From: Mycobacterium sp. Marseille-P9652
GTDB taxonomy: Bacteria; Actinomycetota; Actinomycetes; Mycobacteriales; Mycobacteriaceae
DNA: 48,420 bases
NCBI RefSeq assembly: GCF_902652685.1
Contig: NZ_CACRUY010000043.1
Span: 1 to 48,420, forward strand
Reading direction: 5' to 3'
The notes beneath the pieces were generated by a model. The model did no database searches. It saw nothing but the letters and a program-made list of their open reading frames with translations, and had not been told where the DNA came from. The translations under genes were made by a program, and so were the position numbers. Numbering within the stretch: position 1 is the first letter of the stretch; every line of letters begins with the position of its first letter. Of the stretch, positions 14,715-23,407 are shown piece after piece.

Positions 14715-15120
14715 GGTTCCAACGGTACAGCCGGGATTGCGAGGTCAGCCGCGCATGCACGGGCCTGGAGTCGGACCTCGCCGTGACGTTCCGCGGAGCG
14801 CCTTGGCCTCGGACGGGAGATGCGGCTCACCGCCACGACGGGCGGCCGGTGGGATGTGACTCACGCCACACCAGACCGAAAATTGGTGTTTTCATTTCAA
14901 CGCCAACCAAAAGAATGTTTTTAAGCCAATTCGCTGGAGTTCTTCCCCGAAATTGGAGCGGGAAATCTCGTGGAATTTCTGCCAAAATGCACGTGAAGAT
15001 CCTCGGGCGGCTAACGTTGGCTGCGCCGCCCTAACACCTTTCAAATGGTTGCAATATGTGCGGTAAGAGACGACTTCGATGAAGGGTCAGGGCTTGATCA
15101 GGTCCGGGAAAGAATGTCGA
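14715..15120. other. Intergenic region with a locally AT-rich core and two inverted repeats
   Basis: About 400 bases without a supported gene. From about 14875 to 15000 the sequence is clearly richer in A and T than its surroundings. It contains TTGGTGTT (14883-14890) facing AACGCCAA (14899-14906), one mismatch, and CCAATT (14926-14931) facing AATTGG (14951-14956). The region lies upstream of the Fur-family gene and probably holds its promoter and operator. The long plus-strand frame crossing it (13721-15034) has no protein-like features. Confidence 0.45.
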
Positions 15121-15864
15121 ATGGTGCAGATGCCTTTGGCCACGGTTTACGCCGAACGCCTGCGTACGGTCGATCTGCGCGTCACGCGCCCGCGAATTGC
15201 GGTGCTCCATGCCGTGCACACCAGTCCGCATTCCGACGCTGAGACGGTCATCCGAGCGGTGCGTGACTGCCTACCCGACGTGTCGCGACAGACCGTGTAC
15301 GACATCCTCCACGCGCTGACTTCCGCGGGTCTGCTGCGACGAATTCAGCCCGCCGGTTCGGCCGCGCGGTACGAATCCCGGGTGGGTGACAACCACCATC
15401 ACGTCGTCTGTCGAGCTTGTGGGTCGATTGCTGACCTCGACTGCGCCGTCGGCGCCGCACCCTGCTTGACCGCCTCTCAGACCAATGGGTTCCGGCTCGA
15501 CGAGGCCGAAGTCATCTTCTGGGGGCGATGTCCGGACTGTTCCGCCGCGAACGCGCAGCAAGTCGCCGGCCAGGGCGAGCTCCCGAAGCCACTGCCCCGC
15601 CCGACCCCTTCGCCCACACGAGCCGCGCCAGCGACCAACGGCCACCCGGTCTCGATGCCGGCGCCGAGTCGGGCGCAGTGGCTTGCCCCGTTGTTGCTCC
15701 AGCCAAATGGCTTAATGGTGTCGGCGGAATCCGGAACGGGCGGATCGGTGGCCGACGCCGTCCAAATCCGCATCGACATGTCCGGCGCGACTGTCACCGG
15801 TAATGGGCATCGAAACGAAATGGTCATCCAGACATGGGACGCCGAAAGTATTTCACCTCGATAA
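15121..15864 (+). CDS. Fur family regulator (FurA-like) with long C-terminal extension
   Basis: From ATG 15121 the protein has 247 residues. Residues about 10-145 are a complete Fur protein: winged helix (LRVTRPRIAVLHAVHTSPHS, then SRQTVYDILHALTSAGLLRR), dimerisation/metal domain with VGDNHHHVVCRACG, DCAVGAAPCL and WGRCPDC. These segments resemble mycobacterial FurA, the metal- and peroxide-responsive repressor of katG. FurA proteins normally end near the CPDC motif; here about 100 further residues follow, a Pro-rich linker (PKPLPRPTPSPTRAAP) and a tail containing WLAPLLLQPNGLM and VADAVQIRIDMSGATV. No katG follows. The start is uncertain: ATG 15079 and ATG 15130 are in frame; 15121 has the better purine-rich leader. 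Confidence 0.82.
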   Translation: MVQMPLATVYAERLRTVDLRVTRPRIAVLHAVHTSPHSDAETVIRAVRDCLPDVSRQTVYDILHALTSAGLLRRIQPAGSAARYESRVGDNHHHVVCRACGSIADLDCAVGAAPCLTASQTNGFRLDEAEVIFWGRCPDCSAANAQQVAGQGELPKPLPRPTPSPTRAAPATNGHPVSMPAPSRAQWLAPLLLQPNGLMVSAESGTGGSVADAVQIRIDMSGATVTGNGHRNEMVIQTWDAESISPR

Positions 15865-15975
15865 CGCATCGACCGCCGCGGCCACAAGCTCCGGGTGAAC
15901 GCCACTCTCTCGTGGCGACGCTCCGACAAGCGATTCTTATCGGCGACTGAAGTCCTCACGGTTTCGCGGAAGCGC

Positions 15976-15994
15976 GGGGCGAATTTTCCGCCCC
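15976..15994 (+). terminator. Possible terminator hairpin downstream of the Fur gene
   Basis: GGGGCG (15976-15981) and CGCCCC (15989-15994) pair around AATTTTC, about 110 bases after the Fur stop codon. The stem is GC-rich but lacks a downstream T-run, so termination is only a guess. Confidence 0.35.
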
Positions 15995-16183
15995 ACCACC
16001 CACGGGCGCGAACGTGCTGACTCGGCCCGCCTGGCCGCTGAAACCGCTGCGTCGAGGGCCGTGAGCGTCGCCGCGGCCGCTCGGTCGTTGGCTCCCTCCG
16101 GGCTCACCCAGTCTTTCCCGCACCCCGGGTCGCGGGAGCTGCGCCGGTCGTAGGGCGATGTCCTTGTCAGGGCTCAGGCCTCA

Positions 16184-16261
16184 ATCCTCGGAGCGTCATA
16201 CGTATCGCGATTCTCGGAGGATATAAATGCGCCGACGGAACACAATAAGTGTTCGGCGCAT
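16184..16261 (+). promoter_or_regulatory. Two hairpins flanking the ribosome-binding site of a short ORF
   Basis: ATCCTCGGAG (16184-16193) can pair with CTCGGAGGAT (16213-16222) with one mismatch; the right arm contains the GGAGG that would serve the ATG at 16227. A second hairpin joins ATGCGCC and GAACAC (left arm, 16227-16243, with a four-base bulge) to GTGTTCGGCGCAT (16249-16261) around AATAA. Together they form a possible translation-control leader. Confidence 0.45.
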
Positions 16262-16298
16262 AAGCGTATGCGGTATCAGAATTTCGTTTTCGGGATAG
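16227..16298 (+). CDS. Possible 23-residue leader peptide ORF
   Basis: ATG 16227 is preceded by CGGAGGATATAA, a strong Shine-Dalgarno sequence at good spacing, and opens 23 codons ending in TAG (16296-16298). The peptide (MRRRNTISVRRIS, then CGIRISFSG) is basic with repeated Arg, Ile and Ser. It begins inside one hairpin and its ribosome site lies inside another. It could be a regulatory leader peptide; no homologue is known to me. Confidence 0.3.
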   Translation: MRRRNTISVRRISVCGIRISFSG

Positions 16299-16370
16299 CT
16301 TTGAATTGCCGAAGTGCGCTCGGGAACAGAGCGGTGGAATTGTTTGACGGCCGTTCGCGCAGAATGTGCA

Positions 16371-16440
16371 CCGCTGCGGCCACACTCGCAATTGTCGGCG
16401 CGCAGAAATGCCGGCGACAGCGCGCACAATTCCGCAGTGG
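16371..16440 (+). ncRNA. Candidate structured RNA upstream of the DUF899 gene
   Basis: A nested hairpin is visible. The outer stem is CCGCTGCGG (16371-16379) with CCGCAGTGG (16432-16440), nine pairs if one G-U is allowed. The inner stem is AATTGT-GCGCGC (16390-16403, two-base CG bulge) with GCGCGCACAATT (16420-16431), twelve pairs around a 16-base loop. A ten-base bulge lies on the left side only. It ends 88 bases before the DUF899 start at 16529. It may be a 5' leader element or a small RNA; I do not recognise a known riboswitch class. Confidence 0.45.
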
Positions 16441-16528
16441 CGACGCGCTGAGCCGCTCAGCGATGACTTCCAGTGCCGCCGCCGGTCATACCCTGAGACC
16501 GAGCACATCGAGAGAAGGGGTGCGACCC

Positions 16529-17218
16529 ATGCCCACCGCCCTGCCACCAATCGTCGACCATCAGACCTGGCGCGCCGCCCTCGACGACCTGCGTAAGCGC
16601 GAGAAGGCCGCCACCCGCGAACTCGATGCGATCGCGGCGCAGAGGAGGCGCCTGCCGATGGTGCAACTCCCCGACTACACCCTGATCGGCGCCGACGGGC
16701 CCGTCCGCCTGGTGGACGTGTTCAACGGGCGATCGCAACTCATCGTCTACCACCACATGTGGGCGGACGGCGCGGAGTGGCAGTGCAGCGGTTGCACGGG
16801 CTTCACGTCGCAATTCACCCGACTGGAATTCCTGGACAACTACGACGCGCGCTTCGTGATCGTGACCAACGGCCCGATCGACGACGCTCTCGCCTACAAG
16901 TGGAAAGTCGGCAACCGCATGGAGTGGTACTCCTCGTCGGAGAGCACGTTCGGCGCAGACATGGACGCGCCGCCCGGCGGCGGTTTCGGGGTCAATGTCT
17001 TCCTGCGTGACGGCGACACCGTCTACCGCACGTGGCACACGAACGGTCGTGGCACCGAGCAACTCAGCCACACGTTCGGGCTCATCGACACTTTGCCGTG
17101 GGGGCGCCAGGAGGAATGGCTCGATTCGCCCGAGGGCTGGCCGTCGCGCCCCACCTACTCCGGTTGGTCGGACTCGTCCGCCATCGCCGCGGCGTACGGG
17201 GCGCGAGACGGCGCCTGA
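16529..17218 (+). CDS. DUF899 (thioredoxin-like fold) family protein
   Basis: From ATG 16529 the protein has 229 residues. It starts PTALPPIVDHQTWRAALDDL and contains LPDYTLIGADGPVRLVDVF, then LIVYHHMWADGAEWQCSGCT with a Cys-x2-Cys pair and GFTSQFTRLEFLDNYDARFV, the characteristic DUF899 core with a thioredoxin-like strand order. The C-terminal GFGVNVFLRDGDTVYRTWHT and LPWGRQEEWLDSPEGW segments are also typical. Biochemical function is not established; a redox role is possible from the fold and CxxC. AGAAGGGG upstream supports the start. The frame is open back to 16268 through the structured leader, which I regard as untranslated. Confidence 0.85.
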   Translation: MPTALPPIVDHQTWRAALDDLRKREKAATRELDAIAAQRRRLPMVQLPDYTLIGADGPVRLVDVFNGRSQLIVYHHMWADGAEWQCSGCTGFTSQFTRLEFLDNYDARFVIVTNGPIDDALAYKWKVGNRMEWYSSSESTFGADMDAPPGGGFGVNVFLRDGDTVYRTWHTNGRGTEQLSHTFGLIDTLPWGRQEEWLDSPEGWPSRPTYSGWSDSSAIAAAYGARDGA

Positions 17219-17285
17219 CCGTCGCGAAACGGTTGGTCATCGCGCGCCTCCTCGCCGCCGACCCGAATCACGTGTTCGGTGTCGG

Positions 17286-17849
17286 TCAGTCCCGCACTGT
17301 GCGCGCCAGCTTGCTGCCGACCCCGGCGGCGATCTGATGGGGGCGTTGCTGCTCGCCCTGCTGGGCTCCCAGAACGATGATCGAACCGGTCAGTGCGGGG
17401 AGCGCCCACTGTAGGTAACGCAACTGCTGCTGAGCCGACGCGGCCGCGGTTGGCGTCGCGGACGAAGGCTCGGTCGCTCCGTCTACCGGATGTTCCTGTC
17501 CCTGACTGGCTTTGGCGCCGAGGACCCGGTTGTATGCGGTGACCGCCAGCGCCGCACCGGTCACAGCGATCTTGACGGCGGTGTTTGAGGTGACGCCCGA
17601 TTGATACTTCGCCCGGCCGCGGTTGGTGTAGAGGATGGCGCCTCCACCGATCAAGTGCGCACCGACGGCGACGGCGTTGACGGGTCCCCATTTCGCCCAC
17701 CCCGACGCCGTGACGCAGGTGCGATCGCGGGGATCGCGGACCGCGGCTCCAGCGCCGTTCAGGCCAACCGCTCCCATCAGCGCACCGCCGAACCAGGCGG
17801 CGGCACCGAGGTCGTGCAGAGAGCGGACGAAGGTGTTACGTGACGACAT
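17286..17849 (-). CDS. Mycobacterial membrane protein of unknown function
   Basis: From the ATG at 17849 the protein has 187 residues. It begins MSSRNTFVRSLHDLGAAAWF and contains about four hydrophobic segments (FGGALMGAVGLNGAGAAV, VNAVAVGAHLIGGGAILY, AVKIAVTGAALAVTAYNRVL, LPALTGSIIVLGAQQ). A low-complexity Ala/Ser/Gln linker (about residues 118-142) precedes the last helix. I recognise the general type from mycobacterial genomes but not a named family. The frame is open upstream to 17960, but those codons lack protein-like character. The start is supported by AGGAACGGA just before it. Confidence 0.68.
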   Translation of the reverse strand: MSSRNTFVRSLHDLGAAAWFGGALMGAVGLNGAGAAVRDPRDRTCVTASGWAKWGPVNAVAVGAHLIGGGAILYTNRGRAKYQSGVTSNTAVKIAVTGAALAVTAYNRVLGAKASQGQEHPVDGATEPSSATPTAAASAQQQLRYLQWALPALTGSIIVLGAQQGEQQRPHQIAAGVGSKLARTVRD

Positions 17850-18177
17850 TCCGTTCCTTTTCTGTGAATACCGGCTCGAGTGTTTGGACACATCGCCGAT
17901 GAAGGGCGAGCACGATGCGCCCTGCAACGTTCGCGGGGTACGTGCCTGGGCAGTATTCACAGATCGGGCGGCTCTAAACGCGTGCTGACACGAATCCTCT
18001 TTCAGCGGGCGGATTTCGGGATGCGGTCACTGTCGTCGAAGGGCCGCGACCGCCGCGGCCTGGACGGGTTGGCCGCTGAGAACGGCCGAGGCGCGGATGA
18101 TTGCGGGCGCCGGCGGCGGGTAATCCATGTTCGTTAAGAAACTGAACTTCTCCCGCCTGGTAGTTCCGAGGAGGACG
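17850..18177. other. Divergent intergenic region, no gene seen
   Basis: About 330 bases between the divergent membrane protein and SDR genes. Short plus-strand frames cross it without family features. Promoters for both neighbours must lie here; I could not assign a sigma-factor motif with confidence. Confidence 0.4.
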
Positions 18178-19062
18178 ATGACGACCAACCCGACCAAGAC
18201 CGTGCTGATCACAGGCGCCTCCAGCGGCATCGGCGAGCAGACCGCGCTCAGGTACGCCGGGCGCGGCTGCAGCCTGGTGCTCGCGGCGCGCGGCGCCGAC
18301 CGTCTCGAGAGGGTCGCCTCCGCTTGCCGCGCAGCGGGCGCGGCCGACGTCCTGGTGCGGCCGACCGATATCGCTGAGCGGAGCGAGGTGGAGGAGCTCT
18401 TCGACGCGGTGGTCGATCGCTACGGCGCACTGGACGTCGTTGTTCAGAATGCCGCCCTGGCGGCGTTCGGCCGCTTCACCCAGTTACCGGCTGACATCTT
18501 CGACCAGGTGATCCGCACCAATGTGTTGGGTGCGGCCAACGTCTCCCGTTGCGCAATTTGCCATTTCACGGACCGCGGGCGAGGGCAATTGGTGGTGGTG
18601 GGTTCGGTGCTGGGGCAGGCCGCCGTCCCGTACATGGGCGCCTACGTCGTGAGCAAATTCGCGATCACGGCGCTCATCCGGACGCTTCGGCAGGAAACGC
18701 GCGAACTGCCGGGCATCGTGGTGCACGGCATCTACCCCGGCGCGGTGGACACCGCGGTGTACGGGGCCGCGGCCAACTATTTCGGGCGCCGCGCGCACGT
18801 GCTGCCGATCAACGACCCAGCGTCCAAGGTCGCGCGAGCAATCGTCGCCGCCACCGAGTCCGGGCGCCCCAGCGAGCGCCAGGTCGGCTCGACGAATTAC
18901 CCCATGCTCGCCGGCTACCGTCTTCTCCCCCGCGTGTTCGACATCCTCGTAGGCCCGATGATGCGAGTGGGCAGCTTCGCGCGCGACCAGTTGCCACCCA
19001 CGCCCGGCAACGCCTTCAAGAAGACGGGCAAGGCCCTCGACACGATTTCCGGCGGCCGCTGA
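18178..19062 (+). CDS. Short-chain dehydrogenase/reductase (SDR)
   Basis: From ATG 18178 the protein has 294 residues. The classical SDR pattern is complete: TGASSGIG (residues 13-20) for NAD(P) binding, QNAAL at 90-94 in place of NNAG, catalytic Ser143 in VVGSVLGQ and Tyr156/Lys160 in YVVSK, then HGIYPGAVDTAVY. A C-terminal tail of about 60 residues (LLPRVFDILVGPMMRVGSFA) suggests membrane association. The substrate is unknown; lipid-type alcohols or ketones are common for mycobacterial SDRs. GAGGAGG stands four bases before 18178, which decides the start over ATG 18127. Confidence 0.88.
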   Translation: MTTNPTKTVLITGASSGIGEQTALRYAGRGCSLVLAARGADRLERVASACRAAGAADVLVRPTDIAERSEVEELFDAVVDRYGALDVVVQNAALAAFGRFTQLPADIFDQVIRTNVLGAANVSRCAICHFTDRGRGQLVVVGSVLGQAAVPYMGAYVVSKFAITALIRTLRQETRELPGIVVHGIYPGAVDTAVYGAAANYFGRRAHVLPINDPASKVARAIVAATESGRPSERQVGSTNYPMLAGYRLLPRVFDILVGPMMRVGSFARDQLPPTPGNAFKKTGKALDTISGGR

Positions 19063-19235
19063 GGCAGAATTGTGCTCCTGACCGACTTTGCTCGAGCATT
19101 TACCGCACGCCGGAGAACCGCGCGCTGACCGGGAGGGAGCCAGAGTATGGGTGGGGGGCCTAGGGCGAGGCGGCGGTTGGCTCGCTCTCAAGTTCGTGCC
19201 GGCCTGGCCTGACGTCGACGACGCGGGGGCCGGAG

Positions 19236-22010
19236 ATGGCGCAGCAGTTCGTCGGCCGGATGGCCGAAGAACAATGTGTCACAGAGTTTCTCGCTTCCGT
19301 ACCCGCCCAGTCTGGCGCTCTGGTCATCCAGGGTGAACCCGGCATCGGCAAGACGACGCTCTGGCTCGACGCGGTGAGCCGCGCGCGTGCGCTCGGCTTC
19401 CGCACGCTGAGCTGCCGTGCCGCCGCCGCAGAATCAGTGCTGGCATACACCGTGCTGAGCGAATTACTGAGCGGTGTCGACGATGCGGTGTGGGCGGACG
19501 CGCCCCTGCCGCAGAAGCAGGCGTTGGACGCGGCGCTGTTGCGTCACCGGGAGGAGGCGCACAACATCGATCCCCGGGCGGTCGCGGCGGCGTTCGTCAC
19601 CGTGACCGGCCGGCTCGCGGCCGAAGGTCCGGTGGTGCTCGCGATCGACGATCTGCAATGGATGGACCGGTCGAGTGCGAACGTGGTGTCGTATGCGGCG
19701 CGACGGCTGCCGCCCGGTGTGGCGCTGGTATGCACAACCCGCACCGAGGAGGCGGCGTCGGCGCTGCAAACACCCGTCCCGGATGCTCTCCGCCGGATTC
19801 GCCTGCAGTCGTTGCCGCTTGGAGACATCCACAAGATCCTGGTCTTTCGCCTCGGCCGCTCCGTCCCCCGGCCCACGTTGCTGCGCATACACCACATCAC
19901 GGGCGGCAACCCATTTTACGCCCTGGAATTCGCGCGCGAACTCGGTGCGCAGGGCGGCGGCTCCCTACTGGGCCTGCCGCCTAGCCTCGACGAACTCGTG
20001 CGCGCGAGGATCAGCCGGGTAGGGGCCGAAGACGTCTTGCTCGCCATGGCGAGTCTTCCCGATCCGACGGTGCCGGTGCTGGCGCTTGCGACCGAGTCGA
20101 CGCCAGATCAGGTGGTGCGGTCACTGGGCACCGCTGAGACCAACGGTGTGCTGACGATCAACGGCAACAACGTTCGGTTCACGCACCCGATCCTGGCGCA
20201 TGGCGTCTACAGCGCCGCAACCCCCGCGCGTCGGCGTGAGATGCACTGGCGCCTGGCCGAACTCACCACCGAGCCCGAGTTGCGCGCCCGCCACCTGGCG
20301 CTGTCCGACACCTCAGGTCAGCCGGAGACGGTGAGCGCACTCGTTTCGGCCGCCGGCATCGCGCGTGACAGAGGAGCGCCGGCTGCCGCGGCCGAGCTCT
20401 TGGAGCTGGCCATCGGCCTGGGAGCCAACAGTTCGGAACACAGAATTCTGTGCGCCAGATACCATTCCGATGCCAGCGAACCCGCACGCGCTCGGCGGAT
20501 TCTCGACGCCGTCGTGGCGGAGCTGCCGTCCGGTCCCCTTCGCGCGGAAGCGCTGCATGAGCTCGGCTTGGTGCGGCTCTCCGACGACAGTTTCCTCGAG
20601 TCCGCACAGTTGCTCGAGTCCGCGCTTCGCGACAGCGGTGACGATACCGGGTTGCGCGTGCGAATCCTGGTGAGTCTGTCATTCGCTCTGGTCAACGCCG
20701 GGCGGCCAGACCAGGCCTATGAGCGCGTGCAGCAAGCCGTTGACGACGCAGAGCTAATGGGGGCAGCGGCCCTCCTCAGCGCCGCGCTGGGCATGCGGGC
20801 GGTGCTGGATTTCATGTCGGGCCGTGGCTTCGACGAGCGCGCCATGCATCGCGCTGTTGAGTTGGAAGATCCGACCATGCGTGTTCCTATGGCGTTGCGA
20901 GCACGCGCCCAGATGACATTGCTGCGCGCGTGGACCGGTGACTTGGAGAGGGCGCGTGAGGAACTCGACAAGCTGGGCCAGCAATGTCTGGTCCGCGGCG
21001 AGGAAGGTGAGTTGATCTTCGTCGGCTTCCACCTTGTGCTCGTCGACATCTGGCTGGGCCGCTTCGGCAGTGCGGCGAGGTCGGCGGACATGACGATGGA
21101 GCTGGCCCTACAACTCGGCGGCGATTTCCCCCTGTTCATTGCGTTGACGGTGCGCGGCGCGGTGGCCGCCTACGCCGGCCGACTCGACGACGCCCGTCAC
21201 GACCTCCAAGAGGCGATCGCGGCCGGCCGGCGCTGCGGCTCAACGCGATTGGCCGAGTGGCCGGCCACACTGGCCGGGTTCGTTGAAGTGTCAAGTGGTG
21301 ACCATCCCGCCGCTATGAGCGCCCTCGAACCGCTGCTGCCCATGGTGCGCATGTTCCCCGAGGCGGCCGAGATCATTTCCTGGTCGTTCGTTCCCGAGGC
21401 GGTGGAGGCGATGATCGGGCTCGGTCGTTTGGAGGAAGCCGAGCCGTTGGTCGACGCCTTGGAGCGCAACGGACGCCGACGCGACCGGGCATGGGCGCTT
21501 GCGGTCGGGCTGCGGTGCCGAGCGATGTTGCAAGCCGCCCACGGCGATTTCGCGGCCGCCGCGGCGTCCGCCGAGCGCGCCGTCATCCAACACGATCGCG
21601 TGCCCATGCCGTTCGAGCGCGCCCGCACGCAGCTGTTGCTCGGACAGCTGCAGCGCCGCCTCCGCCGCCGCGAGGCCGCCGCCGCGACGCTGCTCGAGTC
21701 CCGGCAGACCTTCCAGCGGCTTGGCGCGGCCGTGTGGGCCCAACGCGCCGAAGCCGCATTCGCCCGCTATGCGTCCCGCCGCGAAGACGGTCTGACCGCC
21801 ACCGAAGAACGCGTCGCCGAACTTGCCGTCTCGGGCATGACCAACCGCGATATCGGCGCCGCGCTGTTCATCAGCCCGAAGACGGTGGAAGTCAACCTCA
21901 GCCGCGTCTACCGCAAGCTGAACATCCGCTCCCGCGCCGAGCTGTACCGCGCCCTTCACGCGCGGAACTCGGGATCAGCCGATTCCGGCCGAGGCCCGGC
22001 TCAGGGCTGA
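19236..22010 (+). CDS. Large LuxR-family regulator with AAA ATPase (LAL/MalT-like)
   Basis: A 924-residue regulator. Walker A GEPGIGKTT (33-41) and Walker B VVLAIDDLQWMD (133-144) define an N-terminal STAND-type ATPase. The middle (about 350-840) is a long helical region resembling TPR repeats. The C-terminus is a LuxR helix-turn-helix: LTATEERVAELAVSGMTNRD then ISPKTVEVNLSRVYRKLNIR (about residues 850-905). Such proteins are ATP-driven, inducer-responsive activators. The target and inducer cannot be told from the sequence. GGAG precedes ATG 19236. The last 10 bases overlap the convergent M42 peptidase gene. Confidence 0.9.
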   Translation: MAQQFVGRMAEEQCVTEFLASVPAQSGALVIQGEPGIGKTTLWLDAVSRARALGFRTLSCRAAAAESVLAYTVLSELLSGVDDAVWADAPLPQKQALDAALLRHREEAHNIDPRAVAAAFVTVTGRLAAEGPVVLAIDDLQWMDRSSANVVSYAARRLPPGVALVCTTRTEEAASALQTPVPDALRRIRLQSLPLGDIHKILVFRLGRSVPRPTLLRIHHITGGNPFYALEFARELGAQGGGSLLGLPPSLDELVRARISRVGAEDVLLAMASLPDPTVPVLALATESTPDQVVRSLGTAETNGVLTINGNNVRFTHPILAHGVYSAATPARRREMHWRLAELTTEPELRARHLALSDTSGQPETVSALVSAAGIARDRGAPAAAAELLELAIGLGANSSEHRILCARYHSDASEPARARRILDAVVAELPSGPLRAEALHELGLVRLSDDSFLESAQLLESALRDSGDDTGLRVRILVSLSFALVNAGRPDQAYERVQQAVDDAELMGAAALLSAALGMRAVLDFMSGRGFDERAMHRAVELEDPTMRVPMALRARAQMTLLRAWTGDLERAREELDKLGQQCLVRGEEGELIFVGFHLVLVDIWLGRFGSAARSADMTMELALQLGGDFPLFIALTVRGAVAAYAGRLDDARHDLQEAIAAGRRCGSTRLAEWPATLAGFVEVSSGDHPAAMSALEPLLPMVRMFPEAAEIISWSFVPEAVEAMIGLGRLEEAEPLVDALERNGRRRDRAWALAVGLRCRAMLQAAHGDFAAAAASAERAVIQHDRVPMPFERARTQLLLGQLQRRLRRREAAAATLLESRQTFQRLGAAVWAQRAEAAFARYASRREDGLTATEERVAELAVSGMTNRDIGAALFISPKTVEVNLSRVYRKLNIRSRAELYRALHARNSGSADSGRGPAQG

Positions 22011-23236
22011 GGACCCTCCGACGGAGGCCAGTGCGAACCGGGCGACGCCTCGCCGGGTTCGTCGAACTCGCCGCGCGCCAACGGAACCCAGCGCTCGCTG
22101 GGCGCCGGCTGCTTCGACGAGGGGAAGTCGCGCAGCTTGCCCGACGGCTTGGCGTCCCACTGCTCGAACGTCAGAGGCGTCTGCAGCCAGGCGTGCAGCA
22201 GGCAGTATGCCGCCTGCAGGGAATCCAGGTGGGTGCGCTCCCAGCCGTGGCTGCCGTCGACACCGAAGCCGACCAGCGCCGCCCGCGTCCCGGCGCCCGC
22301 CTCGATCGCCGCGGCCGCGTCAGATCGGTAGTAGCGGAATACATCTCGCGCACACGGAATGCCACGCTCATCGGCGAGCCGGCACAGTTTGCGGGTCAGG
22401 TGGTAGTCGAACGCTCCGTGCAGGTCGGCCATCGGGATGGTCACGCCGTCCTCGATCGAGTGCTGCCCGGGCGCGCACACCGCGTTGTCCACGGAGATCA
22501 ACTCCGCGACGTCGGCGGGCAGGCCGTGGCTGGCCCCGTGGCCGACCTCCTCGGTGATGGTGACCATGATGGTCGTGCGGTGCGGCAACACCACCTTGTT
22601 CTCGGCGATGTTCTTGGCCAGGGCGAGTGCGATCGCGATGCCCGCCTTCCCGTCGAGGTGACGGGAGACGATGAAGCCGTCGGCGGTGAGTTCGGGGCTG
22701 GCGATCAGCGCGACGAAGTCGCCGATGTTGAGGCCGAGGCGGAGTAGGTCCTCGCGTGACGACACCTTGCGGTCGACGCGGACCTCGACGTGCTCCCAGT
22801 CCGTCGGCTGGGTGTCGATCTCGTCACCGAACGCGTGCCCGCTCGCCTTGAGCGGCAGGATGGTTCCGGTGACGAACTCGTCGGGGTCGTCGGAGAAGAT
22901 CCGCACGCGGGCGCCCGCGGCGAACCGGGCCGAGAAGGTGCCTACCGGAATGATCTCCAGGCGGCCGTTGTCCTTGAGTCGTCGCACCATGCAGCCGATG
23001 GTGTCCGCGTGCACGATGAGGGCCCGGTCGATGGTCGGCGACGCGCCCGGCAGTTCGGCGGTCAGCGCGCCGCGGCGGGTCAGGGAGAACGGAACGCCGA
23101 AGTCGTCGAAGATGTCGCCGATGAGCTGCATCACCGCGTCCGTGCGCCCCGACGGGCTGGGAGTCTGCAGGAGGGCGAGCAGCGTGTCGATCATCCACGT
23201 GCGGTCGGCCTCCGCCATGGCCGCGGTCTGGCGCAA
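22001..23236 (-). CDS. M42 family metallopeptidase, NAGGN osmoprotectant-system type
   Basis: A 411-residue protein with the layout of M42 aminopeptidases. Likely metal ligands are in ALIVHADTIG (His77, Asp79), HLDGKAGIA (Asp195), TITEEVGHGAS (Glu229/Glu230), ISVDNAV (Asp250) and a late His near GVDGSHGWERTHLDS. Overall it resembles the hydrolase that accompanies N-acetylglutaminylglutamine amide (NAGGN) synthesis in proteobacteria. The two partner enzymes, an amidotransferase and an acetyltransferase/ATP-grasp ligase, are not next to it here. A TTG at 23236 follows AAGGGAG at ideal spacing and is taken as start; ATG at Met7 is the alternative. Cytoplasmic dipeptide or small-amide hydrolysis is the likely activity. 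Confidence 0.8.
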   Translation of the reverse strand: MRQTAAMAEADRTWMIDTLLALLQTPSPSGRTDAVMQLIGDIFDDFGVPFSLTRRGALTAELPGASPTIDRALIVHADTIGCMVRRLKDNGRLEIIPVGTFSARFAAGARVRIFSDDPDEFVTGTILPLKASGHAFGDEIDTQPTDWEHVEVRVDRKVSSREDLLRLGLNIGDFVALIASPELTADGFIVSRHLDGKAGIAIALALAKNIAENKVVLPHRTTIMVTITEEVGHGASHGLPADVAELISVDNAVCAPGQHSIEDGVTIPMADLHGAFDYHLTRKLCRLADERGIPCARDVFRYYRSDAAAAIEAGAGTRAALVGFGVDGSHGWERTHLDSLQAAYCLLHAWLQTPLTFEQWDAKPSGKLRDFPSSKQPAPSERWVPLARGEFDEPGEASPGSHWPPSEGPQP

Positions 23237-23407
23237 CGGGGTCTCCCTTCGGGTCGTACGGAACCGCGTTCAACCTACCGAAAACTCGGGTCGTTCGGCC
23301 TGCCCGGGCCCGGAGGAGCCGGATTCCCCGCGCCGACTGTGTGGCTCGGGTACACGGAACGTCCCGCGCGAGATTCCTGCGATTGGGTTCTCGGCTTGAA
23401 TGGTGAG

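Noticed and set aside
13721-15034. 437-codon plus-strand frame
   Set aside because: Antisense to the MpaB-family gene; arginine-rich composition typical of a shadow frame.
15865-16528. Possible katG or katG remnant downstream of the Fur gene
   Set aside because: None of the catalase-peroxidase motifs I know could be read in any frame; the stretch is non-coding with hairpins.
22790-23407. Long N-terminal extension of the DUF3253 frame
   Set aside because: The extension is antisense to the M42 peptidase; the DUF3253 domain begins after about 23408.
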